Below, piece by piece: positions 10,380 through 23,689 of a stretch of DNA of 64,000 bases (the stretch's first letter is position 1; each line of letters starts with the position of its first letter). The stretch is from contig CAMPEX010000001.1 in NCBI GenBank assembly GCA_946807835.1, positions 3,053,001-3,117,000 of the forward strand, read 5' to 3'. This stretch comes from Ailanthus altissimus (Eukaryota; Streptophyta; Magnoliopsida; Sapindales; Simaroubaceae). The notes beneath the pieces are model-generated. The model saw only the letters and a program-made list of their open reading frames with translations. It searched no databases and was not told the origin of the DNA. A program made the position numbers and the translations under genes.

Positions 10380-12721
10380 TGTATGGAACAAATCATTGTT
10401 GAGAAACACAATCCATATATTAGAGAATGGACTAATTAGAGATAATTTCATGGATTGCCAAGTTAAGAATTCTAGTTACTTCCTTTGACTATTCTAACTA
10501 AATAGTTATAAAGAAATCAATTACATACTTAGTTTCCAACTAATGGCAAATTAGAAATTTGGAGTAAGTTGAGGGAAAAATTGGTCTATTAAGGGAGCAC
10601 TATATATATAGTAGAAGTCTGTAGAATTTTCAAGAGATTAAAGCATAACACCTTAGAGCAAAAGAAAAGCAAAATTCATGCAAGAGAAGAGTGGTGATGC
10701 TACAGTGAAATTTCAGATTTTTTTTCATGATTGTTCATGCTTAATCAAGCTATAATAAGTCAAGTATAAGTTCCTAAGCTCAATTGAAGCATCCATTAGT
10801 GAAAATCCAAGAAAAATAGGTAAGAAAATGATTGTTTTGTGAGGTTGATATGTAAACTTTTAAGATTTCTTCAATTGATGTTCTTGTGTGTATTTTTGGA
10901 TTAGATTGAGTTGAATTCTAGTGTGGAGCTTAAAGAAGTCATCAAATTGAAGAAATTGGCAAGGTAAGAATTAAAATTTTGGGTGATTTTGATGTAGAGA
11001 CTTCAATTGGATGTAATTAGGGCATTAGAATGAAGTTGGCTTGATTTTGATGCAATTGAAACAAGAAATTGAGAAAAACAATGTGTTGGAACATAAGGTG
11101 AAATTCGGCCACTTTAGGGAAGTTAGGGTTGAGTTGTGTTTTAGTTGAGTTATTGTGAATAAATGATGCCTTATGTATATTGAATGTATATAGTTGATGG
11201 AAAAATCAAAAATGAAGAAAAAGGGACATAATTGTCCATTTTGGTAAGGTGAAGGGCAATTATGTCCAACCAAAATTATAAGGTGTTAAGAAATTTTCAG
11301 GGCATTAGATGGTGAGTTAGATTAGATTAAATGATTTCGTAAATGAAAATCGAAAAGTAGTATCCATCTGGGCTTTGTATGCCGATTAGGGCATTTAGTA
11401 GTTAAATGAGATTCTAGTGTTTGAATTAGTTCTAAATGTCATTTATGGCGTGTAGGTGAAGAAAACCGAAACCGGTAACGGGAGCAGAAATTCGGAGCGA
11501 AATTGAGCTCGAAGTGGTTGTGAGTGAAAATCTGTCATTTTCTTTATCTTTCGTTTATTATGTTTCCGCATAATGAAAATATATGTTTTATGTCCTTTTA
11601 ATGCATAAACATGATTTATGATTTTGATATATATCCATAGATATGCTTTTACATGTTCAGTTTAAGAAATAGTTTTAAAATTACTACATTTGTTTCAAAG
11701 GTCATTAATACCCTCAAATTATAGTGGTAGTGATGGTATTAGACCCGACCGGTATATCTCGTACACATGGGTAGGTATTAAGGGTTTGTTACTAACTCCG
11801 AAAAGTCGGGTTGTCGAGTCATGTGAGTCGCTCTATGTGTACGGGGTATTTTCTTGCTATATGTAGGCGATGTAGAATTTTGTTTTATAGCCAGTGAGAT
11901 GTCTTGAGATATCACTGTGGGTACTATTAGTTAAGGCACCCTATGACCTACTCACGTGTGCGATGCTAGTTGAGTCGCTGTGTGAGTATAGAGCTTTAGG
12001 GTTACCATTGGTAAAATTTAGAAAGAAAATGGCCAAGCGAGGGTTTTACTAGTTTTTGATCTATTGACTGCATATTATGCGTTTATATGTATATGCTAAT
12101 TATTATGTTGTACAGATTTTGGATATTGTTTTTCGAAGATGTAAATAAAACCCGCTAGGCAAGATTTCATCATCATATGATATTAAAAACTATTTTACAG
12201 CTTTATACAAGTTTTAGAAACATGAATTATGCATGTCTTTTAGAATTTAATATTTATGCAGAATTTTATTTTAATTCGAAATCTTAAATGCACTCACTGT
12301 GCTCCTTTAGCTCACTCGTTTTATGTTTTATATTTTTTAAACCCCCTTCCTAGGTGCAGGTCTTAGTATACAAGCTGCTGATTCTTCTATTGTTGATTAG
12401 TGGACCAAATCTGAAGATAATTTTGTATATGTAAATTTGTTAGATAGCACTCTTTTTATTTTTTGTGTAGTAGTTATAGGCATGTGTATTTGTACATATG
12501 TTTTGGACAAACACGAAAAGGTTTTGATATTATGATGATCGTTTTTACTTTTTATGAGTATGCTAGTTTTGTGATTTTAATGAAATTATTGAGTTGAGTT
12601 GGATTGATTTTAAAAAAGACTGGAGGTCCTATTTGGTAGTATTGAGAGAAGTATTTGAAATAGAAGTGTAATTTCTTTGCAGGTTTTATAATGGATTTTG
12701 AAGAAAAACAGGGGAAACTCT

Positions 12722-14281
12722 TGTTTACGCTCAAAATAATACAGCTATCACAATATAGATTGAGATGTCGATCCCACAAGGAAGCTCTTGGCAAAATAGG
12801 TTGGTGAAGTAAAATATTAAAGCAGTAGCAAAGGATAGAATTAATTGATTTAAGTGGATGAGATAGAATTGTCTATGATTTGAAGGAAATGTCTTATAAT
12901 AATTTAAATAAGGCTTTGAGAATCACAATTATGCTTTATAAATCTACTCTACACTTTGATTCAATGTTTATAACTTAATTGACAATTTTACATCTAAACA
13001 ATCAATCGGAAGATATGTAAAATATAGCACATTTGATAACACATGCATTTGATATGACTAAACTCTTTTGCAAATATTAACACAAATCATGTTTATTTAT
13101 ACAAAGATCGACAATATATCATTTTGACAATATTACAGTAAAAGATCAACTTGAATATCAAACATTTATTACCCTTACATGTTATCCAAGATCGACAATA
13201 TATCAATTTGACAATATTGCAGTAAAAGATTAACATATAAAACAATGTAACTAATAACAATTATAATTCAACAAGAATCACATAAGAAAAGCATGACTGA
13301 ACATATATGAGACATAAGAATTATAACCTCTGGATTATAAAAAATAAATTAGATAAGAGTTTAATCAAAACAAACTTACAACATTTGTAGCTCTTGACAA
13401 CAAATCAAAGCATAGAAGTAGATTTATTACACATAAAAGTTCATCTCTTAGCCTTGCCGAAAGCTCTAGCCTAAATTACAATACATGTTAATGAGAAGAA
13501 AAGAGGAGAGAATTATCTCATGTTGAAAACGTCCTAAGAGTCTCCTTATATAGGCAATGAATGAAAATATGTCATGGGTGACATCAATCTTCAATAATTT
13601 TAGGCCAATAACTCGTTCATCCACTTGTAGCATGTTTTTGATAATGTAAATGACCGATGTAGCCTCTATGGCTGACATGAAAGTTGTAGAATTTTGACTT
13701 TTCTTTCCATATGCACCACGTTCATGCAAATTGGATGAGTATCCAATGAGATATAAGAAAAATTCCAAAGATACATCAGATTTCAGCCAACAACCATTTT
13801 ACCCAATTGCAATGCAATTTGGTCCATGATAATGGCTGCTTTGGACTTTACCATCAACATAAGAGTTGTTGATAATTAAGTCAGTATTTCACAGCTTTAA
13901 GAATTATACCAATTGAGTATTTATTTTGTGAGATACGGTCTAAATACATAAGTTGGGTCATGTTGGGCAGAAGTTGTAGTCCGATTCTATTGTATCTCAA
14001 TTTTTGGCCTATAACATGTTGGATTTGGCTTTTCCACTATTCTTCAAGTTTGTGTAAGATTGAGTCATGTTATACCAAGTTCAAGAATTTCTTCATTTTG
14101 ATTTCTACATTGAGAGAGTTATGTCCATTTTACCTAAACCTATACAAATATCATTCATTAACCACAATTTAAGGAGAACACTTTATTTCAAGCTAAAATA
14201 CAAGAAAATGCTAAAATTAGTGATATTAAATGATGACTGAATCTCTTAATAAATATGCATTTTCATGTTCTCATTAACTCT
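12722..14281. mobile_element. 1.55-kb insertion in the solo LTR
   Basis: The Tekay-like LTR is continuous up to ...GGGAAACTCT (12721) and resumes with GCCCG at 14282, as shown by the sister LTR near 5660. The hexamer AACTCT stands at both borders (12716-12721 and 14276-14281), which fits a target duplication. The insert begins TGTTTACGCTC and carries a GATCCCACAAGG-like block near its start. It holds no open frame with a recognisable product. It may be an LTR or a non-autonomous element, but its ends do not fit a simple TG...CA pattern. Confidence 0.6.
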
Positions 14282-14481
14282 GCCCGTTTTTTTTTATAAA
14301 TTAAGATGTCATTTTCATGTACATTCTAAGATTTTCTCAATAATAGTAAGAACTAAAAAGGGGTTCGCCTAACGGAATTTCTAAACTTACCCAGTTAAAT
14401 TCTGAGGAACTTCCATTGGGGTGCCCGGCAAGGCTGCTGGAATCTACAGCAGAGGGTCTCGGGGTGGGTCTTGTCACGTAT

Positions 14482-15475
14482 AATCCCTTCATAAATTATA
14501 TTCTGCAAGAGCAGAGACATAGATCATCACCAGCATATCTCCAAATGCTTATTCGTGAACCTAACTCTAAATTTGTATTTCTAAAAATAATATCCACAAA
14601 TAATTTTGCAATATTATTTATCCCACGGGAAACTCTTTCTCGGGTTTTATGCTTGTAGCCACAAGACTTCCTAAAATACAATCTTAGAGCATAAGGATAT
14701 ACAACTCACCCATATGAGATGACAGATCCCATATCTACATATACCGGACTTTATGAGCATTGGACCATATCCAGCGACACTTAGTAGTCAGATAATGAAA
14801 GGTCTTTAACATGTGTGAAACCTAAGTATGGTAGATCACCACAAGTCCACCATGGTGTTTAGGTCAAAGGATCACAAATACTATTTAACTCGAGAAGACC
14901 CTCGATTGACGGCTTTATGGGATGTCTATTAAAGTTTTCATTGAGTTTGTTCAGTATCTAGTCCTTACTAAAAATCGGCATGTCTATACAAGCTTCAACT
15001 AAGCTCATGGTTGCTAAGATTATCCATTTGGACCATCTAGATATAGACAGACATTTTATATATGATAAAGTCTTCACCGACAGACCTGCACTAATAATGA
15101 AGATAGATTATGAATATAAAGTTTGAGAACATACTTGTATAATGACATTTTCTAGCACTATTTACAACTCATTGAACTATGTTATCGCTAAGATATTCTC
15201 AAGTCTTTGTCCTATTTCAGACAAGGCTCTAACTCTTTAGATTTTACTGACTCTTTTAACTCGCTAACTCTAGCCTTTATAACTCTTAGCACTGATCTTA
15301 ACTCTTTTAAACCAAATTTGAACTCTTTCAAATCATAAAATGTCTGAAACGTTACAAGCATCTTATATCATTTATTTATAATATTAATAATTTTATTCAA
15401 AAACTTTATTGTATAAATATTAAAAAATTAATATTCATACAATATTGGAATAGTACATAAGCACCATTTTCAATA
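14482..15475 (-). mobile_element. Copia-type LTR, right piece, 3' LTR
   Basis: This continues the LTR interrupted at 9953. Its right edge (…CATTTTCAATA at 15475) corresponds to the TGTTGG start of the relatives, with decay. The adjoining minus-strand sequence GGCACTAGAGCAAGTAAGAG at 15476 onward is the copia polypurine tract. It is therefore the 3' LTR of a minus-strand copia element whose internal part lies to the right. Confidence 0.8.
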
Positions 15476-16767
15476 AACTCTTACTTGCTCTAGTGCCATT
15501 AATGATGATTTCTCAAATTTATCGATTCTAGGTGTTTCTTAAACAATCTAGAAGTTAAGGCCTGGGTGGGTCAACTACATTATCCATGGAATGTATCCTA
15601 GATTCTATTACATCTCTAATAGCTAAGAACTTTCCAATTATGTGGTATTAAAAGTCCACATTATCAGAATTCATGCGCATCCTATGACTTCTTAACTTGA
15701 GCAAATACCCTGTTTTCGTTGGATTATAGTGGAATAAGATTCATTGAGCTTGAAACTATTTTAATCTCTGCTGCTGACTTGAATATCCACAAAAATTTCT
15801 TTTGCAGGCTTCTCAAGTCACAATATATTCTGTTTCTAAGGTAGGATTAGCTGTGGTATCTAAATTGAACTCTCAACTAACTACAATACTGTTAAGAAGA
15901 AATACAAATCAGATGTAGACTTTCTATCATCTGGACCAAGCTAGAAGTTCAAGTCTGTGTATTTTCTCATATGTAAATAACTTTCTTCATAATTCAGAAA
16001 CTCATTTTCAATATCTCTTATGTATTTCAGATATATTTCGTGGCCATTAATGGTCGTTACCTAGATTAGACTAATACCAGCTCGTAACACTTACAGCCAT
16101 CTAAATTTGGATCTCATACATAACATAGTGTATATCAAACAACCTCTAGTTGATGCATGTGGTATGTTATTTTCAATGCTTTAAAAGCACATTACTACTC
16201 TAGATATAAACGCAATCAATTCAATTCACTCGTTCAAGCCCAATAGACAAAAGGAACCTAAATATTTTAAATAGGCAGTGACATAGACGATTCATTCTCT
16301 TAACAAAGTTCTTAAATAAGACCACATTGACGTTGACGCACTTAATCTCAGGACAAAGAAGGATGTCCATCCAATGGTAGATTGCATAGAGCTTGTCCGA
16401 GTTTTCAGCTGAGATAAACCGATTTCAATATTCTCTACCAAACAGCTCTAATAAACTTTTAAAAAGCCATACTTGATTTGGCGGCCCGCTTATTTTAAAT
16501 CATTAATCAGTTATTGTATTAAGTTTTATAGTATAATTTCATATCTCAATTTGATAAAATTCAGCTTTATTCAATTTTCATAAGATAAAATTTTCTCTTC
16601 CTATATTACTTAAGTACATAAAAATAAATTATTATTTTTTAAGTTAATGATAGATTTTTAACATTTGATACAAATGAAAACTAAGCTTCTAAAAATTGTG
16701 TTCTTGATCATGCTATGTTTGTTCCGTTACGTGACATTATAAAAATATTTTAAGATTATATAATTTT
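15476..16767 (-). mobile_element. Internal region of a decayed copia element
   Basis: It begins with the polypurine tract next to the LTR and contains RNase H remnants (listed separately). Beyond about 15900 the sequence is too decayed for me to assign domains. The last 270 bases before 16768 are very AT-rich. No primer site or 5' LTR of this element is visible; a different LTR starts at 16768. Confidence 0.65.
15500..15860 (-). pseudogene. Copia RNase H remnant
   Basis: Minus-strand translation gives the block RSHRMRMNSDNVDFKYHI (with one stop in the original frame), then IIGKFLAIRDVIESRI and SMDNVVDP. These match the end of Ty1/copia RNase H, where the usual form is x-K-H-I-x-x-x-Y-H-x-I-R-E followed by N-x-A-D-P-x-T-K. 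Upstream, TEYIV and EACK fit the T-E-Y...E-A motif. The frame has several stops. It identifies the long-LTR family as Ty1/copia, probably of the Tork kind. Confidence 0.72.
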
Positions 16768-17574
16768 TGTTGGAAGAATCGTCATTGTTCTCATGAGATT
16801 AGATTAAATATTTGAATTTTAATCAAATTCAACCTTGAGTTCTAATTTTTTTACGCAGCGAAATAACTTAGGAATCAAATAAAAATAATAAGAACTCAAA
16901 GCACATAATAAAGAGCACACACAATCACTTATATGATTTGGCTAATTGCCTATGTCCATGGTAGATTCAAGGATCCTAATTTATTTTATTAACTCCCTAA
17001 AGAATTTATAAGGAAAATCTAATGAAGAACCCTAAAAAAGATCTAATGTTTAGTGTGCCATTGTTCTCCCATGAACAATGAACACCTAAACAACGGTTCC
17101 ACCCTAGTACACACAAGCACTTAGTGTTTACCTAGTTCTTCCCTCTCTTATAGTCTCTCTTAATGCTTAATCTAAATAAATAGTTTATATAGGGTTATTT
17201 CGTGCCTACTAACCCTAATTTTTATTGGAGTAAGAGTCCACTTATTTTAGATGTCCAAGACTTTTCAAATTTCAAAAATTCAGATTAGATACTGATTTTG
17301 TCCGCTCTGGCACTGCGGCGCTAAGCATGTCATGGCTAGTGTCACGGCATTGGCTTACTGTTTTGGACGCCGCGGCATCCAACCATAGGCGTTGTGGCCC
17401 TCAGCTCTGTACTAGCCTTTGTTTTTTTCTCGCTTCTTTCCAGTCTTCGAGTCCCGTTTTGCTTTCCCCTTCGTGTCTCACACATCATAGACTTGATCAT
17501 ATGTGTCCCACACGTTCTAGACTTCTTGTGACTCTCTTCTTTGATATTCTACATAATTGTTGCTCATAAAAGAC
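16768..17574 (-). mobile_element. Copia-type LTR, family K, copy 1
   Basis: The left edge reads TGTTGGAAGAATCG and the body is homologous to the LTR at 32091-32786, including the run ATCTAATGTTTAGTGT and a TATA box on the minus strand (17184-17191). The GC-rich palindrome cluster at 17296-17405 lies about 105 bases upstream of that TATA. The right edge is not certain; it lies between 17560 and 17580, against the next LTR. Confidence 0.75.
17296..17405. repeat. GC-rich near-palindrome cluster in K LTR
   Basis: Within AT-rich DNA this stretch holds CACTGCGGCGCTAAG and GGACGCCGCGGCATCC (17365-17380, one mismatched pair) among other CGGC/GCCG words. The equivalent part of the second K LTR is 32628-32700. 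It occupies the position of upstream promoter elements, before the TATA box of the LTR. Confidence 0.7.
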
Positions 17575-17580
17575 TGTTGA

Positions 17581-19526
17581 TGTTGGGTGTTGATTATTCT
17601 AAAATACTAGTATGTTAATTCAGCAATCAGTTTAACTCTTAAACTTAATTCAAAGTTAAACTCTTATACTTAGTTAAATTTGTTATTTATTTATTCAACT
17701 TTAGGATAAAAATAAATTTAATTCATATTTTAATGGCTAAATTTAATTAAAGAAGATGATAAATAGAACATGTTTTCAACTTTTGAAAACATCACAAATT
17801 TTTATTCTCAAATTGGCTGACCATAAAAAACACGTAACCAATTAAAAAATGATTCATTTTACTAATATAAACTAAATACATTTAATTAACACTTAATTTA
17901 ACATGCATTTGAATTTAATTTCACTTAATTTGAATTTACATTTAACTTAACCTAACTATAGTTAATATTTAACCCTAGTTAGATTAGTTTAACTTAACTC
18001 TTAAGTTAAATAAATATTTAAATAATTTAACCCTAGTTACTAACTTAACCATAGCTAGGTTAACCTTTACTTAACCATTAAGTAAGGTTAACTTTAACTT
18101 AACCATAAGGTTAACTTTTAACCATAGTTAAGTTAAATTATTTATTGAACTATTAAATAAATAAATATTTATTTTAATTATTTAATAATTAAATAATCAT
18201 TAAGTGAAATTACTTTTATGTCCTTACTAGGTTACCAAGTTAACCTAAAGTAGGCCCCACCATTTAACCATATATTTTAGTTAACTTAACCATAGTAAAT
18301 TGTTAATTTTACTGTATTGAACTATTCAATACGGTATGCTGCACAAGTGCATAAAGAACACATTTCATATTACAGGACTACCTAGGTCCACACTCAATTT
18401 GTCAAATGAAACTATTCCATGAGTGCGTAATCGATGCCCTACGCACAGGTTACGAATATTACAAATCAGCATGTTAGACCATACAAGTTGAGGTCCCTAT
18501 GTATACGTATAATCCTTCCATCTTTTATACCATAGATGTGTAGGGATATAGATCAGTATTGTCAAATCCTTGTAAGCACATCATTGAACTTATCTCCAGA
18601 TTCGTATCTCAATAAACAATATACGCAAACGCTTTTACGATATAGTTTAACCATGTGGAATGATCTTTTCTTAGGTTTATGCTTGTGGCCACAACACTTT
18701 ATGAAATACAATCTCGGAGCATCGGATATACAACTTACCTATGTAAGCTGACAGATCCCGTATCTATCCACACCAATCCATGAGCATTGAACCATACCCA
18801 GCGACACATAACGGTCAGACCATGAAAGGTCTCTGACATATGTGGAACCAAAGTATGGTGGATCACTCACAAGCCCACTGTGGCGCTCAGGTCAAAGGAC
18901 CACGAATACTATTCAACTCGAGAGGACTTTCCTTTAACGACTTCATAGGATATCTATTAGGGTTCTCGCGAGTCTGTTTAATATCCAATCCTGACTAGAT
19001 ACCCGTATGCCTATATAAGCTCTAAGCTTATGGTCAGCTAAGAATAACTATTTACACTAGTCAGATATAGACACATATTGATCTATATAATAGTGATTCA
19101 CCGATAGACCTGCATTGGTGAACATAGATCAGGAACATAATATTTGAGACATACTTATACAATGACATTTCCTAGCACCTATTGTAATTCTTTGCAACTA
19201 TATAATTGCAAGTATACTTTTAAGTCTTTGTCCCATTATAGACAAGGTTCTAACTCTTTAAATCTCGTTGACTCTTATAATTTGCTAACTCTTAACAGTG
19301 CTAACTCTTAGCATTTATAACTTTCAGTATTACTAACTCTTAGAGAGTCTAAACTCCTTTATATCAGATCTGAACTCTTTCAGATTATATAACGTCTGTA
19401 GTGTTACAAGCATTATACCATATAATTATAAAATTAATAATTTTTATTCGAAGTGTTTATTGTATAAATATTAAACAATTAATATTCATACAGTATTAGA
19501 ATGACACGTAAGCACCAGCTCCAACA
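17581..19526 (-). mobile_element. Copia-type long LTR a
   Basis: The right edge ends ...CAGCTCCAACA at 19526 and is followed by the copia polypurine tract (minus strand GGCACTAAAGCAAGTGAGAA), so it is a 3' LTR. The conserved core from about 18310 matches LTRs b and c. The left part (17600-18310) is AT-rich with repeated TTAACTTAACC-like words. It differs from b and c but resembles the plus-strand half-LTR at 51411-52540. The left edge is approximate. Confidence 0.75.
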
Positions 19527-19544
19527 AATTCTCACTTGCTTTAG

Positions 19545-19960
19545 TGCCATTTATGCTAGTATCTCATACTAATACAGTATACGTGTTTCTTAAACACCAT
19601 TAGAGTTTAGGCCTGAGTAAGTTCGCTACATTATCCATGGATTGTTTCCTAGATATTATTACAACTCTAGTAGCCAATAACTTTCTAATTATATAGTATT
19701 CAGAGTTCACATGATCAGAATACTGGTGTGACATATGACTTCTTGGCTCGAGCAATTATCGTTATTATTACAATATGGTAGGATAGGATCTACTGAGCTT
19801 GCAACTATTCAAAGCTCTGTAATTAACTGGAATATCTATAGTGCTGTCTTTGTAAGCTTCTTAAGTCGCAAAGTATTCTACCTCCAAGGCAGAATTAGTT
19901 ATGGATATTTAATTACACATATTTAACTAGCTCTGGTACTGATAAAGAGAAACATATAAG
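19545..19960 (-). pseudogene. Copia RNase H remnant
   Basis: Minus-strand translation gives EPRSHMSHQYSDHVNSEYYI, IIRKLLATRVVIISRK and SMDNVANL, with the TEYHTLR block upstream. These align with the remnant at 15500-15860 and with the end of copia pol. Stops interrupt it. Its place next to the polypurine tract is as expected. Confidence 0.7.
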
Positions 19961-20199
19961 TAGATGTAGACTTTCTACCATTCGGACAGACAAAAAAATC
20001 TGAATATGTGTCCCTTGACTTGTAAGAAACTTTCTCCATAATTGAAAAACTTGTTCTCTGTACCTCTCAAGTATTTCAGATATATTTCAAAAAAATTGTG
20101 AATTTACTGCTTATGTATAAATAGCCTCGATCGAATCAAAGGTGTCCAACATACATATAGGTTTATTTCATTTACTTCTAGTCAAAATTCTTTGAACAC

Positions 20200-20400
20200 T
20201 TTAAAAAACTGTCGACTTATGTTTTTCTAGAAACACATGTCCGTATCGTGACAAATTACAACAAAGACATCGAAGTATTAAAATTTACCAGTAGCAGTAT
20301 GATTCATTAGATCATATATATCAATATGTATTAGTTCTAATGAATTAATGACCCAGTGTCCAACACCAACAAAATAATTTAGTCAACTTCCCTTGAATAC
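20200..20400 (-). pseudogene. Copia integrase remnant
   Basis: Minus-strand translation reads SLELIHIDIYDLMNHTATG, then, after a stop, YFDVFVVICHDTDMC. The family pattern here is L-x-L-I-H-T-D-x-x-G-P followed by the Y-F-V-x-F-x-D-D-x-S-R-Y block. The first integrase aspartate is kept; the D-D near the end of the block is replaced. Only this short part of the core is visible. Confidence 0.6.
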
Positions 20401-22182
20401 ACAATTTATAAACTGGACAAGGTTGTACGGTCAGATCAAGTATTTAACCATCCTTAACCAGATAGGATAGTCATCTCATGGTTACTTGACTTAACAACTT
20501 ATGCCACAATTCGTCATTATTCAAAGTTTTTGAACTACTATATGTTCTATTCACCTAGACATTTTTATGCATATATTGTTGTATGTCATATATAATGGCT
20601 ATTTAATTGACTGACATTCAGTTAGCAAAATATTATCGTTATCATATAACAAGAAGAACTATTTTTAATGTATGTATGATAACCCCCTCTGTCTAACATA
20701 GAGAGCGATATATTTCTCCTAATTATTCTTGGCTCAAAATAACAACAATACAACATAAAACTTTTTACTAGAATGAAGAAGTGACTTAAAAGTCTTAACA
20801 GCTACCACGTCTAGGTAATCTTTATTTTCTACGTGCAGCTATACTTCTTATTTCATTATTTTCTAGTATTGCTCAAATTATGCAACATCTTGTAGATGTG
20901 AGAAGGGCAGACAATATCTCATATCTCTATACTTATTCACATCACTTGCATATGAAATGTCAATTATCGATAAACAGATATCTAAGAGGTTTATCTTTTC
21001 TAAGTAAAGTTTATTTAAATAGTAACTCTTACTATTTTAAACCTTATTTAATAATGGAAACACTTTCCACTGTAAATTACTATCTATATTTGTTTTAGAT
21101 ATATAAAATAAATTTTAGATGAAGCATTACATTACTTGTACATCTCATGTACATATGCTCCTACTGAAGATCATTAGATAGATCAGGATAGATAATTTGA
21201 CTTTCAAATTATTTTTAAACATTTTCTGATAATCTATCGTCTCTTCTCAAAAGACATTATCAGAAACACCTCTTATATTATCTATTGATCTATTATATAT
21301 CTGAGTATTTTTATTAAACTAGAACAATTCTTAGATTTATAAGCAAGTCTTAATGTTCATCGATACCCTATAGATTATGAGCTTAATGAAGTATACAAAC
21401 GGGTTGCTCATAGTCATCTTATCTCTATAAGTTATTTATCTTATCATTATAAGATAACTTGGAGATGTATAGTGGAACATTTCTAATTGTTAATAAATAA
21501 CGCTTTAGATCATGGATATAACTTTTATATATTTTTTAATCTAAAGACGCCCTCCCACTACTTTATATAATTTCTTAAATCTCTCAAAAGAAAAAACAAC
21601 AGTTTAATCTTTTAAACTATACAGCGAAAAGTGAATCTCATTGGCATTTTACTCTAGCCGCACACTGTAGCGAGCTAGGCTTTTGTAAACCAAAAAAGTA
21701 GACAACTCTTGTCAATTGTATCTCATACAACTCTTGCTACTGATCCTAAATGTTGACAATCAAGTGTGTAACATACGAGTGTATTTGTAATTTAAAAAAT
21801 TACTACACGCAGCGAAAACATGTTAACAAATACACCAAATTTAACCCCATATATTGTTGTCAGGGATTTAATATATATAGGTGTATGCATTTGCAATTGT
21901 GTCTATTGCCTAAAATACGTATCACATACATAATATACGCAATGAAAGTGTTTAAATTAAATTATAAACACAATAAATAAATATATTAATCACATTAATA
22001 TATTAGTAGGGTAGATAACTCACCTCAACGTGTAACGTTATACATATATTTCCTCAGAGTCGCGTGAAAACCAACCCATGGGCAGTCTAGTCACCAACAC
22101 GGTGGGCTTGGTGAGCTATAAGAGCAGCCCTATATTCAGCACGAGATTAATTCATAATCCCCAAAATGACTGGGTGTGTGTT

Positions 22183-23594
22183 TGTTAGAGTCGGTGCTTA
22201 CGTGCCATCCCAGAATGTACAAATACTTGTGTATTTATATGAGTATACATTCCCTTTAAATCGCTAATACCCATTAATATGGTACCATACAATGTAACGT
22301 TACAAACATTGTATGATCTGACGGTGTTCAGATTAGATCTAAAGTAGTTTAGATAGGGGCCTACAGTTAGCCACGCAGAGAGATGTAAATGTTAAATGTT
22401 AGCACAACTAAGTATTAACTAGTTATAATACTCAACAGATCTAAGAGTCAGAGCCTTGTCTATAATGGGACATAGATCTAGGAATATAACAGTAACTGTA
22501 TAGTTGCAAGAGTTGCAATCGGGTGCTAGGAAATGCTAGTTACGCAAGTATGTTCTTGAATAATTGTCCCTAATCTATTTCTGCTGATGCGGGTCCGTTG
22601 GTGGATATCTTTTATATATCGATCAACATTTGTCATACCTATAGGGTATAGATGGTCGTTCCTAAGCCGACTGTGAGCTTGGGGCTCGTATTGACATATG
22701 AATATCCAGTTACGACTGAATATAGGACAGACTTATGAGGGCCTCCGATAGACACCTTATGTAAGCCGTCAACGGAGGGTCCTTTCGAGTTAAGTAGTAT
22801 ATGTAGTCCTTTGACCTGAGTGCCACGGTGGGCTTGTAACTGATCCACCATACTTTAGTTTTACGCATGTCACAGACCTTTCATGGTATAACCACTGGGT
22901 GTCGTTGGGTATGGTCCGATGCTTATAGAGTCTGGTGTGTACAGATATGTGATCTGTTAGCTTGCATAGGGAGTTGGATATCCTGATGCTTCGAGTTTGT
23001 ATCTTAGAAAGTCTTGTGGTCGCAAGCATTAATCCCTGGAAAGAGTTACGCTAGGGTGGAACAATATGGCAAAGGAGAAAGAAGAAATGGAGAATGAGAG
23101 AAAGAAAAGAAAGAAGAGAAACCGAAGAAGAAGAAGAATAAGAAGAAAAAATAAAAAAAAGGAAGGGAAAAATGAAATTGTTTCATTTTTCTCTATGCTT
23201 CCAATTAAAGCAATGGTAAATTGCTTCAAATTCTCTATTTCTTATTCTTTTGGAAAAAATGATGAAAACACACACCCAGCAATTTTGGGGATTAATAGTT
23301 AATCCCGTGCTGAATATAGGGCTGTTGTTTTAGCCCACCAAACCTATCGAGTTGGTGACTAGAACTGCCTATCACTTGGTCTCCATGCGGACTCTAGGAA
23401 AATACGTGTATAACGTTACACGTTGAGGTAAGTTCTCTACACCACTAATACATTAATATAATTATTATATTTATTTATTGTGTTTATTGTATAATTTATG
23501 CTTCCACCGCGTTAAATTCGTATTTGATACGTATTTTAGGCAATACACACAATTGCACATGCATTCACCTACATGTATTAGATCCTCGACAACA
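22183..23594 (+). mobile_element. Solo LTR H1 nested in H2, opposite strand
   Basis: It begins TGTTAGAGTCGGTGC and ends CCTCGACAACA, with a perfect 5-bp duplication, gtgtt, on both sides (22178-22182 and 23595-23599). It belongs to the same family as H2 but lies in the opposite direction. Its arms therefore pair with H2: 21880-22170 with 23275-23590, and 23070-23275 with 23596-23790. There is no internal region. Confidence 0.88.
23071..23175 (+). repeat. Polypurine run
   Basis: About 100 bases made almost only of A and G, with GAA and AGAAG units. Its inverted counterpart is the pyrimidine run at 23690-23790 in H2. The basic frame it encodes (Lys/Arg/Glu-rich) is a by-product of composition. 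Confidence 0.8.
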
Positions 23595-23689
23595 GTGTTT
23601 TCATCATTTTCTCCAAAATGATAAGAAATAGAGAATTTGAAGCAATTCACAATTGCTTCAATTGGAACCATAGAGAAAAATGAAACAAT

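Larger units (their letters stand above)
9954..14476 (+). mobile_element. Tekay-like solo LTR with full-length centre
   Basis: It starts TGTAGTATCCAATC and ends GGTGGGTCTTGTCA. It is flanked by a perfect 5-bp duplication, cgtat, at 9949-9953 and 14477-14481. There is no primer site after it and no internal region, so it is a solo LTR left by recombination between the two LTRs of a former element. A TATA-like run lies at 10601-10610. Without the insertions at 10211-10379 and 12722-14281 it is about 2.8 kb, and it keeps the middle that the sister LTR at 5465-6472 has lost. Confidence 0.9.
19527..21750 (-). mobile_element. Copia internal region 1 (between LTRs a and b)
   Basis: It runs from the polypurine tract beside LTR a to a degenerate primer site (GCTACTGATCCTA, about 21737-21748) beside LTR b. 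RNase H and integrase relics are listed separately. Reverse transcriptase is not recognisable, so about half of a normal copia interior is missing. 20400-21730 shows only short frames that I cannot assign; it should correspond to gag and leader but is too decayed. Confidence 0.65.

Noticed and set aside
23066..23302. Open frame for a Lys/Arg/Glu-rich protein (plus strand) and its minus-strand Phe/Leu-rich counterpart
   Set aside because: It is the translation of a polypurine run inside an LTR. The mirror copy at 23471-23896 behaves the same way, and no family signal or conserved start exists.
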